A stretch of 64,000 bases of DNA from Cafeteria roenbergensis. Lineage: Eukaryota > Sar > Bigyra > Bicosoecida > Cafeteriaceae. The stretch lies in contig VLTN01000066.1 in the NCBI GenBank assembly GCA_008330645.1, forward strand, positions 1-64,000, in the 5' to 3' direction. Shown here piece after piece: positions 33,501-41,031 of the stretch; positions within the stretch are counted from its first letter, which is position 1; each line of letters begins with the position of its first letter. A program made the position numbers and the translations under genes. The notes beneath the pieces are model-generated. The model saw only the letters and a program-made list of their open reading frames with translations. It was not told the origin of the DNA and searched no databases.

Positions 33501-34127
33501 CACGCCCGCCTCTGCGCACTGGATGGCAGCCGACAGCGCCGGGCTCAGCGGCAGCTGCGGCGGCAGCACGGCAGCTGCAGCCGCGGGAAGCTGCGCCAGC
33601 TCGGCGGACACGCGCGGCACGCCGCTGATGTCTAGCGGACGACATTCTGGCCACGGCCTGGCGCGCACAGCGGCTACGCTGGAGCTGCTGACGCCGGCCA
33701 GCCTGGCCGGGACAGCCGTCGACTCCTCGTCCCGCCCCGCAACCTCGTGCGACAGCGCCACGGTGCTGCCCGGCGCCGCGCAAAAGTCGCCGCGTCGGAG
33801 CCTGCGCAGCGCCGTGGCCTTCATGGCCTCGAGCGCTTCGCGCGCCGCAGCTGCGCGTTGTGCACAGCGGGCAGCTTGCGCTTGCGCACGCTTTCCCTTG
33901 GCCCGCCCCGCTTGAGCGTGCGCCTGGGCTTCGACCGCCTCCCAGTCGCAAAGCATGGGCGCTGGTGGGGCGGAGAACAGCCCTGGCATCGCGCCGCCGG
34001 CCCGGCCACGTGCGTCGTCCGCGAGCAGCTCCGGCACGCCGCTGGCGCGCAGCATCAACCCGCGCCGCGCCGCACGGAATTTGTACGTCGGCGAAATGAA
34101 AGGCGGGCTGCCTGCTTGGCGAGCCAT
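24561..34127 (-). CDS. Giant single-exon SET-domain protein with a split SET domain
   Basis: One open frame, 3,188 aa from the ATG at 34127. Residues about 505-520 keep a remnant of a pre-SET cysteine cluster (ECSDACSCPP followed by NRV). The first SET half follows: G535-M-G-V-F-A-D and an AVYEG strand (about 547-556). Some 850 residues of Ala/Ser/Pro-rich sequence intervene, then the second half: GLEPGHRGGLAMLLNHSC (NHSC at 1424-1427), a LSWWYG strand, and a post-SET CSCDKTQC (from Cys1483). These are the catalytic parts of a histone lysine methyltransferase of SUV39/SETDB-like type: SAM-binding GxG, NHSC knot and zinc-binding Cys. The remaining 1,700 residues have no domain I recognise but include acidic Asp runs and Ser runs. 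Nuclear histone methylation is inferred. In-frame introns may be hidden in the insertion. Confidence 0.72.
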   Translation of the reverse strand: MARQAGSPPFISPTYKFRAARRGLMLRASGVPELLADDARGRAGGAMPGLFSAPPAPMLCDWEAVEAQAHAQAGRAKGKRAQAQAARCAQRAAAAREALEAMKATALRRLRRGDFCAAPGSTVALSHEVAGRDEESTAVPARLAGVSSSSVAAVRARPWPECRPLDISGVPRVSAELAQLPAAAAAVLPPQLPLSPALSAAIQCAEAGVVSAAWDTALEGLEAEMAAALRSAGVQRLRDMADRLFPQAAAAPREGSWSRGGGAASEAQGRSRSAVGLVANQAPFRHATAARGLPGEEQAAKAAARPQPASAGGGRGPAATRDEEPSGRGAPLRQEGASGGRAAATGADRAATPAAGGGAAVRGAAALPAWASGPAGRGGQPASQAPPLVLRMEQAWRAAAAACAAVSLRAAGISPFGSLDHDPRLCPCEIRSLAAHLVDPASLQAVGVHPAAAAGWFQFDPSSPNTPGWPRRLLPISARQAAGSGARPISALRGVVVECSDACSCPPRAKARNRVVAHGPKAPVSVRLMGPGRAGMGVFADTALAEGTLVAVYEGAVSEARPLSDAALGALATLGGTAGGEAMAAAMGPDAPCSAESSTAGPPGRAPRSAAERHAPPEQSTRGETSAGVLAGDGSTAGQAEFSIDVAADGMGALVSAVLAARLCRRDGGGRLDDAEAESVARAAASVLLCSHASDSVAAQGIASSLHVLGALASSSNLRHEVLAPGMRGVPGRETGSQGRFAGGRAAPSRVPSPGTPSPAAAAAAEAPALAAVRPAPSQRTGNAATTGARSSARPGGAGLAREPGRRPSKRPRDAGACAEASQQAHPSVGQRADPTASQPTAKGAVASAAADTGPVLRLAASMWSRFPMQHAAPIEAAQAHEQRRRQLVAPPKARGGHAPSKADPVGELFHDTAGHAVARQMRTAAEAAALIGGACAAAEREADNGSGFAEPACKPCGAAAVSAPAPGADPADTSTSSSSGRGGGSSSSSSSSGTDGDACGASAPRMHSEECPLTKRQRLVRSAPLADQADRSGDPARLLLPVGAMTPREAVAATRRALAAAQSKSAPEWSGPIFPLLSRSKVGIYSDVSILHALSHARQVLATAKRASSLLGLPTSSQAAVGGTCGPLASEAPPSPLAAQATAGPGATGLWVDPVERLRNASLHARISRMVEAAVAVFTWALGRRVEHLLDRLPQHVTAQGIKESDFALLDCMLPSGSVAPRGLQADGPSWQQRSPVRRLSPASRSTARLAAPAPAKAACNPAATDRPRPRAGPRQSPTASTSSPESEARTSPAASPPPIACADVPTGAPASPRSTHAPRAGSHAQQDEEALHQGGSPQPPSNSPAFPAPNCPAGADHHSPAADAAADRGESPHRWSARPPPLLARLAALPLAELRAMARDCSQTVRFGLEPGHRGGLAMLLNHSCAPNLRPVYVVDGGRPDRLPRLAFFTTEPVAAGDQLSWWYGSTYIHDRSGDMFEAGCSCDKTQCQQPPADWPLTVGFEQQRMAAQGKPGALAATVARFQRAYEGADRAAGVLRKRRLPGESQAAQGDAARPLSATQTAGRGAFASPARPPQVTATAVAEGDSGKRHPEQAWAVFDTGSDTDDAAAGGAVRFAHRRSSDEESDVSATSSSSRVSCATDSDDEVWASRSDAGCFEAACSRLLCGIRGPVSAAARRAVRYARHWAALERRAVSVAGPDARRRLRALRKAKRAAAVSEGAPAHHGSQATEASGLEDAGGDAVATLREAAAQMRGSSLGRRAISPQTAAALAQLCQAELAWARTKARSACRALVGTASMERRRAVALARSDAALADPSAQPPTLHRSWVLSPLGAAALLWPASLRVLRSALGRLSRGAGDACCSALAEASAAARTCAVAWAAAVAAPQASRDAAAPAAEPPCPRLDWARVGRCAASDWLALLATARFHGTACPVLSPLRQHAWRGVVGRRLPWAALGRRPAGDARNAAVDRLVECLPPLPPRRVAAQLREVAVAGSSHPWLRCGVARRVIWRAVAALAGPMPAGGCCPAGGGAGAEPIAAWCLTVAALHQAASPAGNAALALPLSEDVDADAAGALAASSAGTERTGTDGLAPLVGSGADEWEPESEPDIARLGDSSSKQSAAPARARVAWRQGRWEKPVASADGPASGMELALAVLSPMDEQLASLARQHGVSLVRARLWADCVCALLEISGPALPSSLSVLRDGRSALGRRRRRHGAVDSDAAAAAAAAEAGDDEDVDHDVDSVGDSGVDHDEDSDVDAVDDAGEAFPCVWHKGGPAAALAMRAPAAGAAASRLPMGGVCPAVRALAALRRRLLRWSPLASVAAVATDAGSAESPAPAQSGASSDPLLQLAAATAAWERVGDAAAMDSPGLSQAALSPVCKAAELLLARRRRRWCRWADPAAGSRPLEVDEVAHLVFCETDDSEAGQSRASASEEAAFAGALQDQVKPPPPGQADFLPFLARELPPLWQVGFVSCHEAAVGRVRAVAAAVEQVAAPRVAAAEQSAAGLSGGGVSVRTGGARSGYGAGGGSAEPSPCESDEDEDCQGSEAPGSRSPPLQEDTVDGGESSPESPGGWWSSTTPGGGSRSAAARQSTPLSIQPRELCPRQAMAALARVEPLVRVIDGVLGAEEVLPTVQATPLAASARDGVSQGIVRWLHLRRQAALAGQGLVAPRSLLAAAGDPRARSGVTAAAWAQRPASGRHRRAPKAAVTPSSSPSPSSSFTSSSSPRSVAPLLHAAEFEHDRSGEGPTPLTSPTGSRLAARGADGKERVTACQPLPQPPLGMPLVPPPDRALPEKRHGRSAERSRERLLVQLEVLPGPACDVLFTSTAALAWPALTGGAEEGEEEEEEALAAWLRTGAGCSLDATALVGSALGPQSVLAIKGVGDSWTRSATLPYKRAGRLLLQVARGAAAGAAAVAGGMRIWTPIDPPQVLQAMEESGLASRLAAAPCLHPVGASVAQMARALCLGEDKGECARNARQAARLVATGGAKEPAAGAPSGLGGGADWAVDQQSDECWRFVGSALRAATAPADCLRHGWAGGPPAPASWGPAARAAIKSLRRLRPVVLGSLTSNLGLTSQPTCLQPNRLSGTVVATVPWGVAMPWLKQRPEEEATHGQGALVGVWPAEQAAEALRSADCRTLQVSDMAELAAAQLAARGDDPAARHLVALAQVLRDPILARMAQG

Positions 34128-34421
34128 GTCGCCCTGGGCCGGCCGGCCAACCGGGCCTGCGAGTAGTCTGCCGGGCAGCGGTCGCGACGCCAACCAGGCC
34201 TTGCTCCCCAAGCTGTGAGAGCGGCGGCCGTCTGCCAGCCCTGAGCTTCCCCCCCTCCTCCGGCGCCAGGCGCAGCTTTCGCGAGTGGCTCGTCACGCTT
34301 GCTGGCGGCGGAGCCTGGGCTCATGTACAAAGGGCAAGCTCTGTCGAGGTCGTGTTTGCAACAGCGGGCAAATGACGAACCACACACACGCCACATGGCT
34401 CGGCGCGGAACAAGACGCGGC

Positions 34422-36638
34422 TCACCACCACTCCTCCTCACGGGCCTGCCCCAGACGCGCCTGCGGGGTCGCAAGCACCACATTCACCGACTGCCCGCGC
34501 TGGACCTCGACAATTGCGGGCAGCGCGGCTTTGACACATTCGGCGTCACACTGGATGTACACACAGCGCCCTGGCGCGAAGGACGGCTCTGCCGGGTCCA
34601 CCGCGCCGGCGCCCTTGCCTCTGGCGGGCAGGAGCTCGAAGCGCAAGGAGCGGGCGCGCCCGATGCGGTGCAGGCCGCCCGCCAGGCCCGTGCCCGTCGA
34701 GCACGCCAGGCCGAGCTGCAGCAAGCTGGCCACGCCCAGGATGTCGATTTGACCGTCGCCGGCAGCCGGAAGGCCCACGCCAGACTCCACGCTGGCGTCT
34801 GCTGACGCTCGCAGCTCCGCCTCCGCGGCCACGACGACGTCCGCCGACGCTGCCGCGGCGCTGTGGCCCAGCCCCACGAGCGCGGACGCAGCGCCTGGCC
34901 CGGCACCGACGGCTGCCGCCGCGCTGTCCAGCACTCCAGCCATGGGAGCCAGCACTGACCCCGCCGCCTCGGACGCCCTCGAGTCGGACGGAAGCGGGCC
35001 GTGGGTCGTGCGCCTGCCGCTGGGGGCGGGGGCCTGCGACGGCGTGGCCGGGTCGTCGTCCGCCGCAGACTCCGGGACTGCTGCTGCCGGCGAAGACGCG
35101 GTGGCCGGGGCGGGGGCCGGGGCGGGGGCCGGGGGCAGCTTGCCTCCGGGCCCGTAGCCTGGCGGGTAGAGGCCCGACGTCGACACCCTTGCCGTGGAGC
35201 TGGCGGTCGCAGACCCGGACTTGGAGCCGTAAAACTCGTCCTCGCCGTCGGCAGCGAAGGGGTTCGGCCCGTCGTCGTCATCGTTGGTGCTTCCGGCAGC
35301 CGGAGCAGGGGCACGGGCGGCGACTGGTCGGGACGCGGGGCGGCTCCACGCGCTGTGGCGCTCTGCTGCCCCAGCGGTTGCCGGTGCTTGAGCTGCAACG
35401 GACCCGGAAGCCCCAGCAGCGAGCGTGGCCGCAGCGGGAGCGGAGGCACCGAAGGGGTTGTGGCTCCGCTCCGCCACCTCGGCCTCTGACTCCGGCATGG
35501 AGGCCCACGCGATGGCGGAGGGCGACGCGATGCGCCACAGGTCCGTGCCCTGGGACCACGCCGGCACGTTCGGAAGGATCAGGGCCTGGCAAGCGGGGAG
35601 GCAGGCACCCTCGGCGAGGAGCTTGCCGTCCACAACGAGGCGGCGAAGCAGGCGTGACACGGGGGGCGCGGCCTCGCCCACGACGGTGCCGGCCAGGTGC
35701 TTCACGCGGTCGAACGCGTTGCTCGGCCCCCAGTCGCAGCGCAAGCGGCCCGACTGCGTGGCCAGCCCGCAGTTGACGGCCTCCGTTGACGGGGCCGGGT
35801 GCCCCTCCTCGCCGGCCGCCGCCGCCGTGCCGGAGCGCCGCTCGTACTCTGCCTGCGCCCACACCCCCATGGAGAGGCCGCAAATGGCGCTGCACGTGAC
35901 TACGTCGGCGGGGGCCTCACGCTCCGAGCTCCCCATCACGCGCCAGATGCGCGCCGCGCGGCGCGGCGGCCGGGTGGGAGACGACCGGGAGGCGGACGAG
36001 GAACCGCCCGAAGCCGGCGGCCCGGCCGAGTGACTCCCGGGCGACTTGGGGGTGACGGCGCGCACTCGCACCGCCCACGTGTCGACGGGCACGCACGCCC
36101 CCGACGCCACGGCCGCGTGGGCAGTGTTTCCGGTGAGCCGGTCCACAGCGGCGCCCACCGTGGAGTCCCACCAGCGCTGCGCGTCGGCGTTGGTTCCAGT
36201 CAGAACCACTTGCGGCAGCGAGGTGCCGAACCCCGCTGTCATGGCCATCCGGTTGCCCTGCCCGCACGGGAGCGGCAGCACCGCGACGCGGGGCTGGAAC
36301 CCCTCCCTCACGAGGCGCGTCATCACCACAGATGCGGCGGCGTCACCGCTCGCAACAACGACGACCGCCGCCGGCTTCTTCGACGGCTTCTGCGAGGCCT
36401 TGGCGGTTGCCAGCCCGCCCAGGCCGTCTCCCGCGAGGGCCCACTCCACGATACTGCGGCACTCGTCCATGCACGACGCCAGGCCATCAGCCGTCAGCGG
36501 GTACCAGGTTGCCGTGTCCTTGAACGCGACCTTTTCGAAGAGCAGCTTGCCTGGCGAGGCGCGCTCGTCCGCCACGTTCCCCGAGTCGAACAGGACAAGG
36601 GTGCGCAGGGTTGCGTAGTCCTCCGCGCCGAAGTCCAT
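34422..36638 (-). CDS. Diacylglycerol-kinase-like protein, probably catalytically altered
   Basis: Intronless, 738 aa, good ATG at 36638. Residues 1-200 follow the diacylglycerol kinase catalytic fold (TLVLFDSGN, then an AVLPLPCGQGNRMAM loop resembling the usual LPLGTGNDLAR), but the nucleotide-binding GGDGT is replaced by SGDAAAS (about residues 96-102). Residues about 250-400 follow the accessory domain, ending with a LPNVPAWSQGTDLW strand close to the family NIPSYGGGxxLW. The final 330 residues are Pro/Ala/Ser-rich with two NPF motifs (near 35455 and 35259), the signal for EH-domain endocytic proteins, and a short ordered end (GRCVYIQCDAECV). By family it would phosphorylate diacylglycerol to phosphatidic acid; the lost glycines make an inactive or atypical enzyme more likely. 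Upstream neighbour is the divergent C45 hydrolase. Confidence 0.62.
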   Translation of the reverse strand: MDFGAEDYATLRTLVLFDSGNVADERASPGKLLFEKVAFKDTATWYPLTADGLASCMDECRSIVEWALAGDGLGGLATAKASQKPSKKPAAVVVVASGDAAASVVMTRLVREGFQPRVAVLPLPCGQGNRMAMTAGFGTSLPQVVLTGTNADAQRWWDSTVGAAVDRLTGNTAHAAVASGACVPVDTWAVRVRAVTPKSPGSHSAGPPASGGSSSASRSSPTRPPRRAARIWRVMGSSEREAPADVVTCSAICGLSMGVWAQAEYERRSGTAAAAGEEGHPAPSTEAVNCGLATQSGRLRCDWGPSNAFDRVKHLAGTVVGEAAPPVSRLLRRLVVDGKLLAEGACLPACQALILPNVPAWSQGTDLWRIASPSAIAWASMPESEAEVAERSHNPFGASAPAAATLAAGASGSVAAQAPATAGAAERHSAWSRPASRPVAARAPAPAAGSTNDDDDGPNPFAADGEDEFYGSKSGSATASSTARVSTSGLYPPGYGPGGKLPPAPAPAPAPATASSPAAAVPESAADDDPATPSQAPAPSGRRTTHGPLPSDSRASEAAGSVLAPMAGVLDSAAAAVGAGPGAASALVGLGHSAAAASADVVVAAEAELRASADASVESGVGLPAAGDGQIDILGVASLLQLGLACSTGTGLAGGLHRIGRARSLRFELLPARGKGAGAVDPAEPSFAPGRCVYIQCDAECVKAALPAIVEVQRGQSVNVVLATPQARLGQAREEEWW

Positions 36639-37128
36639 CCCGCAGCTCGGCGGCTCGGCCAGCCCGCGTCAGCGGCGGGAGTGCGGCTGCTGCCCGATCT
36701 CCAATATTCGCCGCCGCAAACATTGGCTGGCGAGTACGTTTGCAGGTTGCGCTGCGGCGCGACCCTCGATAGCCACGGTCCCGCCCTGGTGCCTGGACGG
36801 GCTGCTCGCTTCTTGTCGTCGACGTGCTAGCCTTGCTTTTCAACTTGCGCGAAGGAAGGCGTTGGGACGCTCGGCTGCAGCACGCCGCGCCCTTTCAAAT
36901 TGCCCCCAAACGTGCGCTCTGCGACGAGGAGGAGGCGAAGCGGTGATGCTGGCACGGTTGCGGCGGCGCCCCTCACCTGTGCAGGGGGGGGGAAAGGGGG
37001 GCGCTGGGCGTGCACGCGCCGGGCACGCTTCTGGCTCTGCGACTGCAAGTTCAGCGCAGGCAGCGCGACACATCCCGCCTGTCAGAGCCGCCGGTTCCGC
37101 ACACTCGTCTCGCACTCCGCGAGCAGCA
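36639..37128. promoter_or_regulatory. Divergent promoter region (DGK-like / C45 hydrolase A)
   Basis: 490 bases between opposed start codons; it must contain both promoters. There is a run of G near 36980-36996 and no evident TATA box. Confidence 0.45.
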
Positions 37129-38693
37129 ATGCGCGCCGCCCTGTGCTTCATCGCAGCTGCGGCTGCCGCCGCTTGTGCGGCAGCTGCCGGCCCCACCCCG
37201 CCCGCCTCGTGCGATGGGGCGCCCAACGACTTCCCCATCAGCTCGCCGACTCCCAAGCTCGTCAGGTCCTTCGGCGGCGGCTCTCGCTACTCCATGGCGG
37301 GCACCAACATCTCGGTGCTGCACCTTCGCGGCTCGGCATTCGAGATGGGCCAGCAGTACGGGTCGCTGATGCGCGAGGAAATCATTCAGCTCTTCCCCGA
37401 CATGTACACCGTGAGAGCCGCGCCAATTCTGGCAGCACCGCCCTGAGCGCGCTGCCCCGCTGCCCGGCCTCTGCGAGAACGCATCAGGGGTGTTTGCTCC
37501 GCCGGCTTGCGGGGCTGCGCATCGCTGCCTCGCCCTGGGGGCGGCGCGGGCGCGGCCGACCGCTCCCTTCAACTGCGAAAGGTTCCGTGGCGCGAGGCGC
37601 ACGCGTTTGATCCTCATTTTGCTCCGACGACCGCCCGCCTCCCCCGCCCCCCGCACCGCTCGCGCCCCTCCGCTCCCCCCGACCGCGCGCGCAGTACATT
37701 GATGAGCAGATTGACAACTTCCTCGAGAAGCTTCCGGAGAGCATCCGCAAGGCGATCGAGGAGTACGGCGTGCCTGCGGCGCTGCAGATCACTGTGGATG
37801 CCACCTCCCCGTACACCCCGCAGCACTGGTTCGACCTCATCAACGGCATGTCCAACACCTCGGGCGTCAACGTGACTGATATCCACCGCCTGATCCTCTT
37901 CCCCGAGCTCGTCAAGGCTGCGTGCACCAACATCGGCGCATGGGGCGCTGCGACCGCTTCCGGCACCGACCTGCTTGCCCTCCGTGCCCTCGACTTTGGG
38001 CTCGACAAGCCCCTCAACAAGTTCCCCGTGCTTCTCAACTTCCACCCCACCGACGGCGGCGCCAGCCACTCCGTGCTCTCCTGGGCCGGCTTCCTCGGCA
38101 CCATCACCGGCATGAGCTCCAGCGGCATGGCCGTCACCGAGAAGGTTTGGGACGCCTACACCGAGCTCCAGAACATCGTGGGGTACCCATTCCACTTCCT
38201 GATGCAGGACATCCTCTGGAACGACGTCGACACCGACCAGGCCCTCAGCCGCGTGGCTTCCGCCAACCGCACCTGCGCCATCTGGCTCGGCATCGCCGAC
38301 CGCGACAACGACCAGTTCCGCCTGCTGCACTACTCCTACCGCCGCGTGGACGTGTACAACCCCAAGAACTTCCCCGTGTACCCCCCGTACCACGACCGCT
38401 TCCAGGACCTCGTCTTCGTGGACAAGCACGTGCAGCCCAGCCACCACATGTGCCTCAACGAGCTCATGCACCAGTACTGGGGCAACCTCGACGCCCCGGG
38501 CGCGGTGCAGGTGTCGGCGGTGCACGGCACTGGCGATCTCCACGCCGCGGTGTACGACTACGCCAACGACCAGATGGTCATCAGCGTGACCACCTTTGTG
38601 GACGGGAGCTGGCGCCCTGCGCACGCGTCGCCGTGGTTCTCGATGGACACCAAGTGGCTGTGGGACCCGTCCAACGCAGGCCGCGCCCTCTGA
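37129..38693 (+). CDS. Secreted/lysosomal C45 (AAT-like) Ntn-hydrolase, copy A, two exons
   Basis: Exons 37129-37410 and 37695-38693 (donor GTGAGA, acceptor GCGCAG) give 426 aa. Residues 1-21 are a signal peptide (MRAALCFIAAAAAAACAAAA). The motif AFEMGQQYGSLMREEI is typical of the pro-region of the acyl-CoA:6-aminopenicillanate acyltransferase family. Cys171 in AACTNIGAWG is the expected N-terminal nucleophile after autocleavage; LRALDFGLD, GMSSSGMAVTEK and FLMQDIL...A...NRTCAIWLGIAD are further family blocks, as in Dictyostelium DCD1. Such enzymes hydrolyse or transfer amide-linked acyl groups (ceramide, N-acyl compounds, peptides); the substrate here is unknown. N-glycosylation sites (NTS, NVT, NRT) suit the secretory pathway. 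A near-copy follows 417 bases downstream. Confidence 0.75.
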
Positions 38694-39110
38694 GTCGCGC
38701 AGCGACAAGCATTTTGGGCCCGCAGCCGGGACCACCGGTTCGCGGGCACCCACGCGTCACAGTGCCCCCTTCACCGGCTTGGCCTGCAGCGCTCTCGTCG
38801 TAGAGAGCAGCGCTTGCCTCGCTTCGCGCCTCCGTCTTTCCGTTGCGTGACTCGTTGAACGCAAAAGTCGGCATGCCGTGAGAACCGCGGGCTGCCGGGA
38901 CACGCACTCCGGGCTGGAAACGCGCTGCAGGGTGCTCTGGGGCGTGCGCAAGCTGGCGCACTGATCGATTGCTGGCTGGTCCCGACGGGGAATGCGGACT
39001 CTCGGCGGGGAGGCCCAGCGGGCCACGCAGCGAACATTCCGCCCAATTGCCGCGGCCCGCGCTCTGCTGCCTGCGCTGCAAGGCCTCCACTCCCTGCTCG
39101 ACTCGCGGCC
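38694..39110. other. Spacer between the tandem C45 genes
   Basis: 417 bases holding the 3' end of copy A and promoter of copy B. It does not resemble the promoter region of copy A by eye, so the duplication either did not include it or it has diverged. No other gene seen. Confidence 0.5.
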
Positions 39111-40663
39111 ATGCGCGCCGCCCTGTGCTTCATCGCAGCTGCGGCTGCCGCCGCTTGTGCGGCAGCTGCCGGCCCCACCCCGCCCGCCTCGTGCAGTGGA
39201 GCGCCGAACGACTTCCCCATCACCTCCCCAACGCCCAAGCTCGTCGGCTCCGTTTCCGGCGGCTCTCGCTACTCCATGGCGGGCACCAACATCTCGGTGC
39301 TGCACCTTCGCGGCTCGGCATTCGAGATGGGCCAGCAGTACGGGTCGCTGATGCGCGAGGAGATTGACCAGCTTTGGCCAGAGATGCTCAACGTGAGGCG
39401 CCGCAGCCCTGCAAGCGCCGTTCGCCGCACCAGCCGCCCCCCGCGAGTTATCGCGTTGGCCGACTTGGCCTGGGCCGAGTCCCTCTTCGCTAGCGATGCC
39501 AGGGGGGGGAGGGGGGGCGAATGCTGAAACTGCAATGGCCCCGACGCGCGGAAGCTCAAGTTGCAGCTGCGGACTTCGGGCCGAACGCGCGTGGCCGACC
39601 GGCTGGCCAGCTCGCAACGAGTGCTGCCCCTGCACCGCTCCCGTGATGGCCGTTCCTTCCGCAGTTCATCAGCGCCCATGCCAAGGACATTTTTAGCGAC
39701 CTGCCCGCGGACATGCGCGAGTTTATCGAAAAGTACGGCGTGCCTGCGGCGCTGCAGCTCACGCTGGACGTGACGTCGCCCTTCACCCCGAGGCACTGGT
39801 TCGACCTCATGGACGGCATGTCCAACACCTCGGGCGTCAACGTGACTGATATCCACCGCCTGATCCTCTTCCCCGAGCTCGTCAAGGCTTCGTGCACCAA
39901 CATCGGGGCGTGGGGCGCAGCCACAGCAGCCGGAACGGAGCTTCTCGCTCTACGGGCTCTCGACTTCGGCCTTGACCTGCCCCTGATCAAATTCCCCGTG
40001 CTTGTCAACTTCCACCCCACCGACGGCGGCGCCAGCCACTCCGTGCTCTCCTGGGCCGGAGTGCTGGGAGCAGTCACCGGCATGAGCTCCAGCGGCATGG
40101 CCGTCACCGAGAAGGTTTGGAGGGCCTACGACGAAGAGCAGAACATTGCGGGGTACCCATTCCACTTCCTGATGCAGGACATCCTCTGGAACGACGTCGA
40201 CACCGACCAGGCCCTCAGCCGCGTGGCTTCCGCCAACCGCACCTGCGCCATCTGGCTCGGCATCGCCGACCGCGACAACGACCAGTTCCGCCTGCTGCAC
40301 TACTCCTACCGCCGCGTGGACGTGTACAACCCCAAGAACTTCCCCGTGTACCCCCCGTACCACGACCGCTTCCAGGACCTCGTCTTCGTGGACAAGCACG
40401 TGCAGCCCAGCCACCACATGTGCCTCAACGAGCTCATGCACCAGTACTGGGGCAACCTCGACGCCCCGGGCGCGGTGCAGGTGTCGGCGGTGCACGGCAC
40501 CGGCGATCTCCACGCCGCGGTGTACGACTACGCCAACGACCAGATGGTCATCAGCGTACCCACCTTTGTGGACGGGAGCTGGCGCCCTGCGCACGCGTCG
40601 CCGTGGTTCTCGATGGACACCAAGTGGCTGTGGGACCCGTCCAACGCAGGCCGCGCCGACTAG
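39111..40663 (+). CDS. Secreted/lysosomal C45 (AAT-like) Ntn-hydrolase, copy B, two exons
   Basis: Exons 39111-39392 and 39665-40663 have exactly the lengths of copy A (282 and 999 bases), with an intron at the same place and phase, giving 426 aa. Signal peptide, pro-region, Cys171 (ASCTNIGAWG) and all later blocks are as in copy A. The first 84 coding bases and a 508-base 3' block match copy A almost perfectly, while the start of exon 2 differs strongly (FISAHAKDIFSDLPADMREF against YIDEQIDNFLEKLPESIRKA) and the introns are unrelated. This indicates tandem duplication followed by gene conversion. Function as for copy A; divergence around the mature enzyme's beginning could alter propeptide behaviour. 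Confidence 0.75.
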
Positions 40664-41031
40664 ACGAGGGAATTTGCTGCTCATCGACGCCTGTTATCGG
40701 TCTCGCGGGCTGTTTTTCACCCCGCACAGTCAGGCGGTGCTTGATCCTGCTTTTCTCGGAGGAGCGGTACCTGTTTGTGTATGGGTGTTGGCCTGAGCGC
40801 TCTCGTCCAAGAGGGGGCTGCACATGCGGCGGCCAAACGCAGACGCCTGCTCTGCGCAATATTTGCCCAATGCAGCTCCGCGTGGCAACAATCACGCAGC
40901 GGGCAAGCAGGGCGGCGAGCACAGTCGCCGTCGCGCGCGGGGCGACTCGGGGAGGGGGTACCTCCTTGCGCTTCTTGGAGCAGGCGCTGGCGCGGAGCAC
41001 CCGGCCGCTGGCAGGCATCCCGCCAAGCGCG
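40664..41031. other. Intergenic between C45 copy B and the disordered protein
   Basis: 368 bases on the plus strand between two genes. Slightly T-rich near 40700-40790; no gene or motif recognised. Confidence 0.5.

Noticed and set aside
37129-40663. C45 genes as phospholipase B-like (PLBD) or acid ceramidase
   Set aside because: Cys-Thr nucleophile context, the pro-region AFEMGQQYG motif and the later NRTC block agree better with the C45/AAT (DCD1-like) family.
40117-41031. In-frame upstream extension of the 861-aa disordered protein through the C45 copy B gene
   Set aside because: It is the shifted frame of the C45 exon; the disordered protein more plausibly starts at the ATG at 41032.
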